A stretch of DNA of 64,000 nt from Pseudoscleropodium purum (lineage: Eukaryota > Streptophyta > Bryopsida > Hypnales > Brachytheciaceae), in NCBI GenBank assembly GCA_963969395.1, contig OZ017802.1:2916501-2980500 (forward strand). Reading direction: 5' to 3'. The stretch's first letter is position 1; the number at the start of each line of letters is the position of its first letter. The notes under the pieces are model-generated. The model saw only the letters and a list, made by a program, of their open reading frames with translations, was not told where the DNA came from and searched no databases. Below, piece after piece: positions 34,012 through 46,685 of this stretch. Both the position numbers and the translations under genes were made by a program.

Positions 34012-36586
34012 AGTATTAGTTTCTGATGGCTTCTGATCCAAGGGTTCTTACTTCAGAGGGGTACTGTTTAGTCTTTTTATTTTCGGAGGGAGGGAGGGAT
34101 AGGTATGTTTTTTCTCTGTAGATATTGATTATTGATTTCAGGTTTAGAATCGATTGAACTGAAACATGCTGTATGATAGGTAAAAAAAAGTTCTGCGAAT
34201 TTTTTTGGGGTCAAGGCTTGGAGGTTGGTAGGTTGGTAGATTGGAGCACTTGCCAAAAAAACAAAAACTTGAAAGATTTTACGTTCATTCTGGGTGTATT
34301 CCTACTTTTCTATATGGGTGAAAGGGGATTAGAACATGTAATGTTGTCTTTCCTTACAGAATCTAACTTAGAAGTACTCTAATGCAACCAGTATATAAGG
34401 TGGGTACCTCCCAAACCGACACTTTTTGCTACTGTTACTATTGTGAGACTGGTCAAAGTTTTGTATTTTCTTGTTGGCAAGTGAATGGAGGTTCCAATGC
34501 ACCAAAGATTGTGGCATTTGGATAAAGTAGGTGAAAGTTATGAAGGGTCAAAGTTCTTTTAGTAGATGTTTTGGAATTGTTGGTTCAACATACATGCATA
34601 TTGATGTTTGTGACTTACCCAAATTTTTCAATGTGAAAGTGGCTTCTCTTATGTGGTTTGTGGCTATAGAGTTGGAATATTATTAAGTTGATATTGTCCC
34701 AAAGTGACTTATTTGAATAGCCTTTGAGAGCACCAAGATGTTAGAGCCTCTATAAGTTGGTTTCATAGGACATTATCAAAATAAGATGTTAGTTAATTGA
34801 CAATTTAGGAATCCAACTTTTCTTCATTCAAAGTGTTGTAAATAATGCTAAGTTGCATTTGTTTCAATGAAATAGTTATTGACACTGTAGTTCTTTGTCT
34901 TACAACTATATAGGCCAACCTTCACAATTTTATGATTGGTTAACTAAATGTCAAATTTTTGTGGCATACCTTTATTAATTGGTTATTACTAGCATACCTC
35001 ATACCTAAGTCATAGATGGATTTGAAGATTTGCTTAAGCTAACTAAGACAAGGATTAACTAGGTTAGTTGGGTTTGGAAGGGCTTTGAATAGGGTTGAAA
35101 TCTAGGAACCTCTAAGAACTAAAGAAGTTGGAGATTGAGTTGGAGAGACGTCATAGATGCAAGGCAAAAGCTCCAACATCATGTAACCATCCACTTTAAG
35201 TGGATGGCCTCCCTTTTGCCATCTTTTCTTAATGATCACATTAGAAATTGTTGAGTTCCAATGAAGATTTTTATTGCTTATATTCTATGGATTTTTTAGT
35301 TTAGAATTTTGTCATGTGAAAAGCGTGGAAGGTGTTTTGCCGTCGGCTTCAATATTTGCGAAGCTAAGTGGAAAGGAATGAAGATAGCGTGGAGTGAGTT
35401 TGGACCTTGGCGGGAGTTTTGACACCTCGGTTAGGGACCTCGGTGTCCATGTCTTCCACGTAGAAAGATGGAGACATCTTTTTCAAGTTGAGTCTCTCAT
35501 GTGATGGAATGAGAGGCTTTTATCACAAAGTTCTGTCTGAGCATGCACACATTCTTTAAGAATGATGTAGACTTGACTTGTGATACTAAAGAGGTCTTTC
35601 TAACTTCTTTAAGAGCTTTTCTTCATACTTTATTACTTGGAAAAGGTCATGTTATGTGATAGGTGTAAGTATTATGAAAAATTGACATCTTATACTTTGA
35701 CAAATGAGTTTTTGAGCATTTTTGAATTGATTTTAGTGTGCTGAAATTGCCAAGGGAGTCCAAGGTGGAGCTCCATAGCCACAGTTTTAGGACTCATAGG
35801 CCTTGAAAATGGGTACTAACTCATATTAGGAAGATATTTGCATTATTGAGCCTTAACATTGGGGCCAAAAGCTCAAAGTCAAAGAAAAAAGACCAATGGA
35901 GGTTTTCCATAGCATATCGTCTTCCCCTAAACCTTGGAATGATTAGTGTCATCTTCCCTAAGAATTAGGAAGCTTACATATGATAGGAGGTTTTTTTTAG
36001 AAGAGTGTGTGTTTGAAAGCCATTAGAAGATTTTTGGGGCTTTCAAAAGCCTGCGAGTTATAGCAACCTATGAATGTACGGAATAAGTTTCGATGCAATG
36101 GAATGATGTGGCCAAGACCTTGCCACGTCATTGCCCCAATTTTTTTTCTAGCTTTTTCTAGCATTTGAAGAACTTAAAAAAAAAGTATTTTTGTTTTTAT
36201 TTTAATTTTTTTTCTGACAGTGTACCATTTCCTCTGCTGCAAGGAACAACTATAGGGGAACAAGCCCAAAACAAGCTTTCGAAGCCCCCCCAAATCTTCT
36301 AATGTTGTTATTGTATTGTGTAGAATTGGTGAGGGTATAGAAGCCAATGAAGAAGTTGTGAAACTAGGCTATTGTGTATTTTGCTAGAGTTTTGTAGTTT
36401 GTGTATTCACTGTGTTGTGCATAGATAGAAATGTGGGCACACCTCAATGTCAAAGTTTGGTGACACAATCACACTTTCTGGTGGATTGCACCCTAAGGCA
36501 AAGTGCTTTTGATATGTTCTCTATGATAGTAGAAATGTGATTTTAAAATATTAGGGGGTGAGAATTGAATGAGTTATTGGTGCTTG
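34012..36586. other. 3' flank of ERD7 and repeat-bearing intergenic sequence
   Basis: The first 100-200 bp are probably the ERD7 3' untranslated region. At about 34450-34560 the sequence resembles the start of ERD7 intron 1 (29535-29620): GCAAGTGAA-x-GAGG-TTCC-ATGCA, then GTTATGAA and TCAAAGTTC. This is either a dispersed repeat or a partial local duplication. No gene is seen. Confidence 0.4.
36050..36310 (+). repeat. Dispersed repeat, copy 2 (related to 26400-26660)
   Basis: It shares ordered phrases with the copy 9.7 kb upstream (GAGTTAT, ACCTTGCCACGTCATTG, GCATTTGAAGAA, GGGGAACAAGC). Neither copy codes for protein. The full unit could be longer, for example part of an LTR, but I cannot define its ends. 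Confidence 0.55.
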
Positions 36587-37075
36587 TATTACAAAAGAAA
36601 TTATGTCCAAATAGATAAGAAAATGACACAATTTTGTTAATTGTGGTGTCAATTTAGACATGTTGATTTGGACATACAATAGACAAAATTGTGTCATTTT
36701 TTTTTTGTCAATTTTCATTGTTTGTTGACAAAATTTGTATCAATTCTGTCCTTTGTTAAAGTAAAAAATATATAATAATTCATTTTCAATTTTGCTCAAT
36801 AAATGACCACCACAGGCCAAGCCAAAAACTAGCTTTTAATAAATGACCAACTAGGTTGAGACTACTACATAGGTAGAATTATAATATTAGATTTCAAAAT
36901 TTATCTAATTACAAGATAGAAGGTAAGCATTTTATACCATGGTGATAGAAGAGAGGAGACTTCAATGATAATGTAGAAGAGAAGATAAAATCTTTATACC
37001 AATGGGGTGGTAGAGGGTTGAACACACCATATGGGATTTATGAACCATTCATAATCTTAATTCATATATCTCATA

Positions 37076-37205
37076 TACTACAAAGGAATACTACTATTTT
37101 CAATCAATTCGAATATTTTTTTTTTTCAATTTTTTGTTAATTTGGACATTTTTTCTATCAATTCAAACATTTTTCTGTCATTTCGGACACTATTTTCTTG
37201 TAGTA
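37076..37205. mobile_element. GACA-rich CACTA-type MITE nested in element A
   Basis: The ends are TACTACAAAGGAATA and TTTTCTTGTAGTA. The interior is TTGTTAATTTGGACA/CTGTCATTTCGGACA repeats, as in the 16073 copy. The sequence is absent at the matching place in element B, so it inserted after the two copies diverged. Confidence 0.65.
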
Positions 37206-37544
37206 TATGGTTTGTTCTATCTACTATCATTCCATTTGTATAAAGATCTTGTCTTTCACTTTCTTATAATGCTGAAACTACTTCTCTTCTATCAACAAGG
37301 TATAAAAAACATGCCTTCTTTCTTGTAATTAAATTGATTTTTGGTATAACATTCCATATATTTGTGGTGATTTAAATATTATTCATGTAATGAAAACTTA
37401 AATGAAACTTTTGGAATTCAAAATGAACAAAAAAGAATTAATCTTTTTGTTGATTTGATATTGTGTTATTGGAATTAACAAAAAAGTTATAAGGAAAAAC
37501 AAACATTGACAAGAATATAACAAAACAATTGACAAAGAATATAC

Positions 37545-38851
37545 CACATTCTTATCTCCTTTGAGTGCCAAAGTGCCTTAATGAGCAAGGGAAACTTTGG
37601 TAATAACTCCCCAAATTTTGCAATAGTCTAAGAAGGGATAAGTAAAATACTCTTGAGCGAACAAGGCGCAATAGCACCCTAAATTTGAAGGTTATGATAA
37701 AGTGTCATGCATCCTTAAAAAACTCTTGAGAAGATGCACCTCATTGTCTAAAGATCACGTGATTTGGACAATTGAGTCAAAAGTTATGGCCATTCAAAGT
37801 TAAGAATGTCTCAATAATGCTGGGACACTTAGAGGTTCCAAGGGAATTGCTTCTAGGCAATATTTCTTGGAATAAGACATGTAACATACCATTGAAAATC
37901 TATAAACACAAGAAATCTATAATGACAAGATTTACGAGATTCCAAGCTATGAATCAAAAGTTATGGCGAAAAAGAAGGGCCATGGTGAAGACAAACTGAC
38001 CTCATCTAATGGACCCAAATCTTTGGAGGGCTATAGCTTTGTGAGAACTTGTCCAAATGGAATGAGTGAGGAGTATATCAACATCTATTTTTTGTGAAAA
38101 TATCCAAAATGGTCTTGCATATAGGATTTAGAGCTTTGACCACAAAGTCATGTAATTTGGACAAAACTCCAAACAATGATGTGACTTGGTGATTTTGGTT
38201 GAAAATGGGTGGTCTTCCGAAATCCAAAGTAGTTTGGGTACTCCTTTGACAGAAGAAGGAGGGTCTATTTCATCCTAGAGAAAATACTATATGAGAGGTC
38301 GGTCTCTCTCCTCCTTCCCTCTTAAAGCCTTGGTGAGCCTCAGTGAACTCCAATGACTCAAGGTTGGTGGTGAAACTTCACCACTGGCTTCAAGGCACCA
38401 TAGGGCACTTGTGTGAAGTGTTCTATAGCACCAATTGAGATGGAACTCCACCCCAAATTAGCTCATACTTAATGTGTCATGAGTTGAGAGTTTCAATTAG
38501 CAATGCCAAAAATATAACAAATACACTATAGACTAGTTTGGGTTAAGGTGCCACTCAAAAGCGATTAGAAACATGGTCAATAGTGCCACCACGGGCCCTA
38601 GCACTTCAAAATGAAGTTCCGCCCCATGTCACTAAGTGGCATGTTTAGTGTCATGTGGGGAGTGTGTATTAGAGTTTCAGTGATTGGGACTTAATAATGA
38701 CAATTTGAAAATGGTAACTAACATTGTGGATGTGTGGCACGTGCAATGTTAACTAGTTGTGACTCAAACAAGGTTGGAAGCATAACATGGTGAACTTACT
38801 CAGTAGTGAAGGATTGTCTTGATCAATAAGGTGTGATTTGGGCTACAACAA
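37545..38851. mobile_element. 1.3-kb insertion of unknown class inside element A
   Basis: The alignment of A with its relative at 39241-40286 breaks here and resumes after 38857. AATATA stands on both sides (37539-37544 and 38852-38857), consistent with a 6-bp target duplication. The insert begins CCACATTC and ends GGCTACAACAA. It shows no clear terminal inverted repeat and no open frame of note. It could be a short retroelement fragment. I do not recognise it. Confidence 0.55.
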
Positions 38852-39240
38852 AATATAACAAAAGTACAAACTGATAATATTATAGGCAAAAATAACAACT
38901 TTATCATTTCAGACAAACTTGTGTCAAATATTTGTCAATTAGAATATCATTGTCTTGTAGTGTTGGGTTTCCGTCTACGAGGTTCAAGGCGAGTGATGAC
39001 CAAAGTTTGTATCTGGCAACATTGATGTTTTGAAGGATTTGCATGGCTCGGAGTTGGAGATTTATGCATCCATAATCCTACAACTTTACTTGTAATCAGT
39101 ACAATTCCGTTGGCCTAAAGAACAAGATCAACATGATTTTTGACGTGATTGAAAATGGCTTGTTTATCAAGGTAACGCACAAAGTGTTGGTCGGCACAAA
39201 GGATGGCTTAAAGACGGCTTTGCAACAAACAATCCCAAAT

Positions 39241-40286
39241 CACTACAAAAGAATGGTATCCAATTTGACAAGTATTTGACACAAGTTTGTCTGAAATGAC
39301 AAGAGTTGTCAATTCTGCTCATAATATTGTTAATTTGTACTTCTGACATATTCTTTGTCAATTATTTTGTTGTATTCTTGTCAATGTCTGTTTTTGCTTG
39401 TAACTTTTTTGTTAATACCAATAGCATAACCTCCAAATCAATAAAAAAATTAATGCTTTTTTGCTCATTTTGAATCCCAAAATTCTCTTTTAAGTTTTCA
39501 TTATATAGGCAATGTTTAAATCACCACAAATATTTGGAATACTATACCAAAAACAAATTTGATTATAAAAAAGAAGACATGTTTTTTGTACCTTGGTGAT
39601 AGAAGAGGGGTGATTTGAATGATACAAGAAAGGGGAAGACAAGATCTTCATATAAATGGAATGATAGAAGGTAGAACAAACCATATGGGATATTTGAATT
39701 AAAATTATGAATGGTTCACATATCCCATATGGTTTGTTCAACCCCTTACCACCTCATTGGTATAAAGATCTTATCTTCTCCTATTTGTTATCATCAAAGT
39801 CACCTCTCTTCTATCATCAAAGTATGAAAGGCTTACCTTTTATCTTGAAATTAATTAAATTTTGAAATCTTTCACTATAAGGAATTTTGTCATTTTGGAC
39901 CTTTTTTTTTGTCAAATGATAGAATTTTGACAAAAAAACATGTTCGAAATGATAGTAATTGACAGCATTCCCTTGTAGTGTTTATAGTTTTATCTATGTG
40001 GTAGTTTCAATTGGGTTGTTTTCTGGCTTGCCATGTAGTTGGCATGTATTGAACAAAATTGAAAACAAATTATTATATTTTTTAGATTAATGGAGGACAC
40101 AATTGACATAAGTTTTGTCAATAAATCAATGAGAATTGATAGAAGTTCTCTTCGAATTGGCAAAAAATTGACATAATTTTGTCAATTGCGCATCCAAATC
40201 AACACATCCAAATTGAGTAATTGACACCATAGTTGACAAAATTGTATCATTTCCTTGTCTTTTTAGAAAAAATTTCTCTTGTAGTG
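39241..40286. mobile_element. CACTA-like non-autonomous element B (1,046 bp)
   Basis: The ends are CACTACAAAAGAATGG and AATTTCTCTTGTAGTG. AAT flanks both sides (39238-39240 and 40287-40289), a 3-bp duplication. Subterminal parts are rich in TTGACA/TGTCAA words. It is the inverted relative of element A, separated from it by 278 bp. It carries its own nested MITE at 39873. Confidence 0.85.
39873..39980. mobile_element. 108-bp GACA-rich CACTA-type MITE nested in element B
   Basis: CACTATAAGGAAT at the left and CATTCCCTTGTAGTG at the right flank a palindromic TTTGTCAAATGATAGAATTTTGACAAA core. TTT lies on both sides (39870-39872 and 39981-39983). Element A lacks it at the matching place. Confidence 0.75.
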
Positions 40287-40289
40287 AAT

Positions 40290-42220
40290 TCTTGAATATT
40301 TCTATAGCAATGACCTTTTCACATACTACATGGGATGCTTTGTACGACAGGATCCACCATTTGATCCTTTAGTGCTTCAAAAATCTCCTCTAGTGTATTC
40401 TTTAGCTACTTTACTAAGCGCTAAAACATCTAAGTCTTAAAGTGGGACTCCATCAAGGTCGAGCTTTCATTGCCCAAGTCTCTACGATGATTCTCAAGAC
40501 GCTAGCTAGGTTTTGGATCAAGGCCAATAAAGGTACCTTGTTTTTTCAAGTGTAGTTTAGGGCTTGGACTGCTTATACACAAGGTGTTTAAGACCCGGAT
40601 TTGGTGTAGTAAAGAAAAAGGAGGACTTTTGCTTGGAGTTTAGATTTTAATAGAAGTCAAGTAGGTGTTGATTAGGGGCTAAGGTGGCAAGGGAACTTGT
40701 TAAATAGGAGGAAATTAGCTTGCATTTAAAATTTTCAGCACCTTATTTAGGATTGAAACATTCATTTAGAGGTTCCAAAACATAAATTTGACTTTCAAAT
40801 TTGAATTCTACGAATGAAGAATATCCATGGGATGATTATTGGGGCATTTGGATGATCTTAGGGACTTTTTAGGGGTTTTGGTAGAGATTTTAGTATAGAA
40901 TCTAAACCCTAAAATCGAAAATCGAAAACTAAAACATTAGTAGGTGACTAAGGTACGGGCTACTTATAGTGACTACTATAACACATATGGCTGTTGAATG
41001 TGATCATGATGATTGTTATGCCCTCTTGAAATAACTACGTCAAGTTGTGACTCCTAAAGAGTTGATTGATCTTGAAGGCTTAATTTTCTGCCACTTTACT
41101 TTGGTTTTGTATGATCATGTGTTGGAACAAAGGTTGTAGTATTATGGTAAATAGCTATGGACTTGGTGCTCAACTTGGTAGTGGAAAGATTTAACTCAAG
41201 CTCAAAAAAAGGACGGGGAAGGACTCAAAGTAGCAGCTCATCGATTATTTTGTAGACTTACACCGGTTATCACCTTGAAAAAGTGGGACACCAGTCGCTA
41301 CAAAGTTTTTGAGGACTACTTACATGCATAAATTGTTGACAAACTGATGGACGTAATTGTGTGGGTAGGGAGTCACTACATCAATCCATTCCGCTTATTG
41401 GAAGATTGAGCTTAGGTCTAAAAGCATTAGTGGTAGGGATAAGTGAGTTTTTTCTTTTCAAACTAGCAATGTAATTGGTTAATTTTAGTTTTGGGGTGTA
41501 GGTGGTGAAACGTACCAAACACTTTTTTTATTGCTAAGTGAAAGTTGATTTTCCCACATATGACATGCAATTGGCCATTTTGTGGTTTTTAGCTTTGGAT
41601 TGCAATGGTGGATTGGGCCATGTGGTACCACCATGGACAACAACAAGGGTGAAGTTAAGCCCTTCAGGCTATTACCATTTGGTGAAACATGATACAAAGT
41701 CATTCAAAATTGACTTGGGTGAGGAAGACTTACAAAGCATCCTTGACTTTTTCCAAAGTTTGCATGTGGGATCAACTAGTAGACCATTAAAGCAAGACCA
41801 AGTTTGAAAGCTCCCGGTACCATTTGTATTATCACCTTTGGCTCGGGCCCATCTTGGAGTGCAACCTCTAAGATACTTAGGTACCAAAATCTTTAGTTGC
41901 AAAGTTGTAAGGTTTTGGAACCCACCAAAGGGGTGTAGGGATTATTCATAAATAACAATTGGTGAGATCGGTGATTAAGGCTACTTTGAACCGATCTAGA
42001 AGAAGAGTGGAGGCAGTTGATTTAGTCATTTATAGTATTGCCCTAGTATTGAGAAATAAGGATCAATGATGGAAGGTCGTTAGGCACATATTCTTCAAAC
42101 ACGTGGAATTACTAACCTTTTCATTAATCTTTATAGAATTTCAACCTCGAGGCTATTTATTTCATACTACTTGGTAATGGAAGCAAGGTTGGTGATTGGA
42201 GAGGGCATCTAGTATCTAGG
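40290..42220. other. Intergenic sequence, no gene recognised
   Basis: The sequence is less AT-rich than its neighbours and has an open stretch at 41538-41807. I recognise no protein family and no element ends. It may be old retroelement sequence. Confidence 0.35.
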
Positions 42221-42224
42221 ACAG

Positions 42225-42345
42225 GGTTGACGAATCTCAACGTCCGCCCCAAAATAGCGTCCGTTTTCCGGATGTCCGGACGCACGGACGCAGCGTCCCT
42301 CCCGCCGTCGGAAGGCGGACGGACAGGGCGGACAGGGCGGACTTC
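42225..42345. repeat. GTCCG-rich island 1 (outer left)
   Basis: GC-rich sequence in an AT-rich setting, built from GTCCG, CGGAC and GGGCGGACA words. It includes hairpin-capable pieces such as GCGTCCG against CGGACGC around a TCCGGA centre. It resembles the reverse complement of island 4. Confidence 0.75.
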
Positions 42346-42758
42346 GCATTGCCATTAGTCATTAGAAAATTTTATATTGTTATGTAATTTGAATGTTACA
42401 TAATCAAAAATGAATGCATCCACGTAAAATAAGATGTACATATAAAAATATTTTTATACGCAAATGAAAATATAGCATCTTTATATATAAATATATATGT
42501 ATAAACAAAATACATTAAAACATAGTTCCAATATCACTATTGAATCCTATACGATCTTTTTAAGATCTAAATCTTTCACATTCTTTTTTGTTTTTAAACA
42601 ATGAAAGGACCATTGTTTTTAAAAAACAAAATTCTCCTCAAATCCTACTTTCCACCGGATGGACCACTACCTTCTCCCAAAACAAAAGGAAAATCTGCTG
42701 TATCGAGGAGTTTAGCAGATGATTGACGAGTTGACCGTTGTTGACTTGGACGGACTAT

Positions 42759-45700
42759 TCACCCTCCAGATTGAACTTCGATGTCCACCTTATGAAATTG
42801 TTTCTTGGTTTCCGAAGAGAAGTCATCGTCCTCTTCACGCTTCCTTTTTTGTTTTCTTTTCAGTGATAAATGGACTTCATCTACCTTCAAGGTTCTCAAG
42901 TTGCTCTCTACACGATCTACCATCGCTTGAACAACTTCATCATCTCCTTTCCCTTGCCATATTGTGAGGCAGTCTCCATCCAATAGGAAAGCCTTCCAAT
43001 GCCCTATAATATCGCCAATGCGCCTATCAAATGCTGCTGCCACATCTACAGATGAATGTCCTGTGTTTGTTAGTCCATTTGTATCATAGACAGTACGAAC
43101 TTTTGCAGCCTCTTCCAACTTCGACAATAGAAGGGCCCTACCTACGAGGGTGTGGTTGTATGCCTTATACTGCTCATCGAACTCTTTTCCATGGTTCACC
43201 TCCACCCAACTATCTTCTGGTCCTCTCTCCACTTTTTTATTTGGAAAACGAAAGAACTTTTCGTGTTGCAAGCTCCAATGTCCCCCCATGTTGCGACAAA
43301 ACATTTTACGGGCCGCGTCATCTACGATTCCTTGAGCCCGCAGTTCCACCTCTCTATTGTGAGTCATCCACACATCCAAATCCAATGGTTGCTGAGATTC
43401 CTCGTACAAATCATGCCTCTGTTCATTTGCATTCTACCGGATTGGCTTCCCCCAATGTTGATAATTTTGAAATTTGTACGGCGCTTGATCAAGAGGAAGA
43501 TTCCAACGATTGTACTCGTGGCCTGGAGGCATAGTTTCCAAGATACCAAACATTTCGTAGAACCTAGCACTCAATGGACTACGACACTCGGCACACACCG
43601 AACGAATGAGTGATGCTTTCACAATGCAAGTGACATGGAAAGTGTGGCGACATTGGCCCATGGTTACCGCACCTTCCGGTCTGAAGAGGCCTTGATAAAG
43701 GCTACAACAACCATCTAAGATTGGAGAGGCTGGATCACAAGCATGCACCACTCGCTTGTCTTTCACATTGATGTGTGCTGAAAGTGTGTTGTAAGGGACC
43801 CATCCTTCCTCTACTTCCAAGGCCCAATTGATGGGTGGAGCTTGGTCCTTCTATATGTGGTTTAACCGCTCAAACATGGCATCCATGTCTCCCCAACATG
43901 TGATCTCCGTATATCCCTTTGAAGGATGTTGGTCAAACATAGTCTTGAACCAACTCAAAGAGCTTTGAATGGCATCGCAATTTTCATTCGACTCCATTGC
44001 CAATGTTTGAAGACCTGCCATTGTTCGAGATACTACAGAGGGTCTGTCTTGGAGTCTTTGTACCCATGCTAACCATCGAGACTCCAAGCCGCTAGATGGC
44101 ATAAACTTCTTCAAATCCAAGGACAATTGCAATCGATTCAACTTGGATTCAACGATTCCTTTTGCTTCAATTGCCTCCTCCAATTTATGCTTCAACTCTT
44201 CAAAGTCACAACTCTCCGTTTGCGTCTCCGCATTCACGTAAACGGATGAAAGCTTTTCCATTGATGGTTGTTGTGTCGCTTTTAACATGCTCATATTGTG
44301 ACTTTCTTGTACATTCACAATGGCAGGGTTGTCGCTTGCTTCGGCCTTATCAAAAGGAAGAGAGAGCTTATCTTCACTCTCTTGAGTCTCTTAACTGTCT
44401 CCGAGTACAATCACTGGTGAGATTGCAACCTCACTTGGATTTTTGGAGGTCCCTTGCAATTCTGCAATCCGTTTATGCATCTTCATCAACTCCTCCATTT
44501 GCCTCGATAATTGTTGATTTAAATGTTCAACCTCACTCTCTGAAGTCTTTAATTTCAACTCCAACACTTTGCACCTTACTTCCACTCCTTCAAGGTCAGC
44601 AATTTTCTTCTCATATTCCACCAATTGTAGTATGTGAACATCTTTTTCTTCGAAAAGTGGTCCGAAAGTCTTCGTGAGATTCTGAAATGCTATAGCACCT
44701 TTCAACATCTCTGGTGCTATTAAAGAAAACTCCTTGGCCAAATTCATAAAAGTCGGAGCAGCTTGCGCTAAAAATTCAGCTGACATCGTTATCTTGAAAG
44801 CTGTATCAAGTATATGTCCAACATTCTTTGGATCTACAAGTGGACTCATTGGAACAGTAGTAGCACCATCATCGGGGTTAGACAATCCGCCTATTTCTTC
44901 ATGAAGGTTAGCAAACTGAACCGAGAGCTTCAAAAGATTTTCTAATTGTTTTGGATTGGACATGTCTTGCAAGGTTTGATGTAGAGGACTTGACAATGCT
45001 GCTGTAAACGGAAACTCCTCCGTCCGTCTTTTACGCTCGAAACTCCATAATGAGGATATATTATCAATCGTTACGCCTTGTCCACGAGGCGTATGTACTT
45101 TGTCTTCTAAACTTAACGCTGGACTAGATTCAACGCCTTGATGTACAGGCGGAGATTTGTAGACCAAACTATCAAAACAATTGTTGGCTATCAGACTATC
45201 AATTGTAGCATTAGCCTTTGCCACTTTCTCCGCCAAGACTTCGTCTACTTTACTTTTTGAAGTTTCCCCGCGTTCCGTGCAAACCTTGCCTTTGTTTACA
45301 AACTCCGTTTGCATTTGTGCCGCAACATTTGGTGTAAAAGTCAAACGCGTTGGAGTTGTGGAAAAGACTTCACCCTCCTGCGCCTCTACATCTTTCTCCA
45401 CATCTTTCCCCACATTTTTCGAAGAGCTTTCATTGATTGCTTTTGTTGGAGATTGTACAGACCGTAATTCTTCAACATTTGAGGCTTTCTCCACACCATC
45501 CGTTTTCACCTCAATAGTATTTTTTAATACTTTTTCTGTTTCTCCCTCTGAATTGTACAAGTCGGGAATGTCCTTTTGATTGGCTTCAAGTAGAAGTGGG
45601 CAAGCTGTTGTCGTCGGAAACGTGCTCCAATCGATCTTGCGCTCTAATATAAGTTCCGCATAAACCATACACGCCACGCTATAATTAATATAGCCTTTAC

Positions 45701-46043
45701 TTCTGCGCTTGTTTCCGAATAGAACACGCCACACCTCCTCAGATCGATGGACAAAATGTTTGTTGTTGCAAGTCCATGGTTTACAACAAAAATCCCGTGT
45801 ATGACTCTTGTGCGACTCTTAAGGCCACAACTTGTCAATGTGGTACATTTTAACATAGGTCCTGCACATTTTTTATGTCCAATACTCCGCATCTTCATTT
45901 TTCCACCCGCTCTCTGCTTTAATTGTAGGGTCATTTAAAATGTCAAGCCGAAGGTCATGCGTAGTCCCCTTCACTTTGCTCTTTTTCTTGGTTTCACTTC
46001 CCGGAGTCACCCCATCCATATTTCGATCACCTTCGCCATTCAT
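42759..46043 (-). pseudogene. Decayed RING-finger, coiled-coil protein gene of the composite element
   Basis: One reading frame runs from an ATG at 46043 for about 1,095 codons without a frameshift, but with in-frame stops at 45875-45873, 45821-45819, 44393-44391, 43853-43851 and 43436-43434 before the terminal TGA at 42761. That TGA may also be a mutation, because the frame stays open about 115 nt further. In order it shows a Lys-rich N-terminus (KKKSKVKG), a long low-complexity middle, a heptad coiled coil at about 44660-44430 (LELKLKTSESEVEHLNQQL), and a RING-like cluster at about 43750-43580 (CC-x-L, then CRHTFHVTC, then CAECRSPL). The C-terminal third includes MFCRNMGGHW and a basic KRKQKRKREE tail. 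It would be ubiquitin-ligase-like if intact. All stops can be explained by C-to-T changes in CAA, CAG or CGA codons. Confidence 0.65.
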
Positions 46044-46254
46044 GATTGTCAATTGGATTCAATAACCAATTGAAGTGAATAAAAAAATCTCACGTGATAG
46101 TCAAAAATGATGGCATCAACCGCAACACAGTAACACAAGATAGAGGACCCCAACTCTCCACCCCGTAGGAGCAACTAGCGCTTAAAGCAATAGTAGCACA
46201 TCCAACTTGGCATCGAAGGAGAATTGAAGTGAGAAGAAATGAAAGTCACTCCAC

Positions 46255-46685
46255 CCTTATAGTCGTCCGCCGCCGGACCTGCCCCGGACCGCGCGAAGCG
46301 GCCCCGAACCTCGCGTCCGCCACGCGGACCAACAATGTCCGCTTCGGCAGCAGACGCGGCGTCCGCTCGTCGCCTCGTCCAACTGCCCCATCTGACCGCC
46401 GGACCTGCCCCGGACCGCGCAAAGCGGCCCCGAACCTCGTGTCCGCCGCACGGACCGACGATGTCTGCTTCGGCAGCGGACGCGGCGTCCGCCCGTCGCC
46501 TTGTCCAACCGCCCCGTCCGACCGCCTTGACCAACCGCCCCGTCCACCCGTCGCCCCGTCCGACCGCCCGTCCGACCAGCGCGTCCGCCCGCATTGTCCG
46601 CCTTCCGACGCTGTCCGCGCTCTGGACACGCCGACCGCCCCACTTAAACACCGACCGCCGACGGCATCCGTCCAGTTGTCAATTG
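46255..46685. repeat. GTCCG-rich island 2
   Basis: GTCCGCC, CGGAC and GACCGCCCC words make up about 430 bp. They start some 210 bp upstream of the RING gene ATG. Long open frames cross it on both strands and several phases, as expected for GC-rich repeat DNA without stop words, so I do not call a gene. Confidence 0.8.
46271..46522. repeat. 126-bp direct tandem repeat, two copies, inside island 2
   Basis: CGCCGGACCTGCCCCGGACC starts both copies (46271 and 46397), and they align through GGCAGC(A/G)GACGCGGCGTCCG. The period is a multiple of three, which explains why the overlapping frames stay open. Confidence 0.85.

Larger units (their letters stand above)
36587..38962. mobile_element. CACTA-like non-autonomous element A, split by an insertion
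   Basis: The right end is CTTGTAGTG (to 38962) and the left end is a decayed TATTACAAAAG. TTG flanks both sides (36584-36586 and 38963-38965). The sequence 36587-37544 is closely similar to the reverse complement of 40286 to about 39360, and 38858-38962 to the reverse complement of about 39345-39241. A and the element at 39241 are therefore the same family in opposite orientation. TTGACA/TGTCAAT words fill the subterminal parts. There is no coding capacity. Confidence 0.8.

Noticed and set aside
36587..40286. One single 3.7-kb foldback element
   Set aside because: The inner ends at 38962 and 39241 are proper CACTA-type termini, and each half has its own 3-bp duplication (TTG, AAT), so two elements explain it better.
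42759..46043. Alternative genetic code or stop readthrough to explain the in-frame stops
   Set aside because: The host genes in the same window use TAA and TGA as normal stops, and the neighbouring kinase-like gene also has frameshifts. Mutation is simpler.
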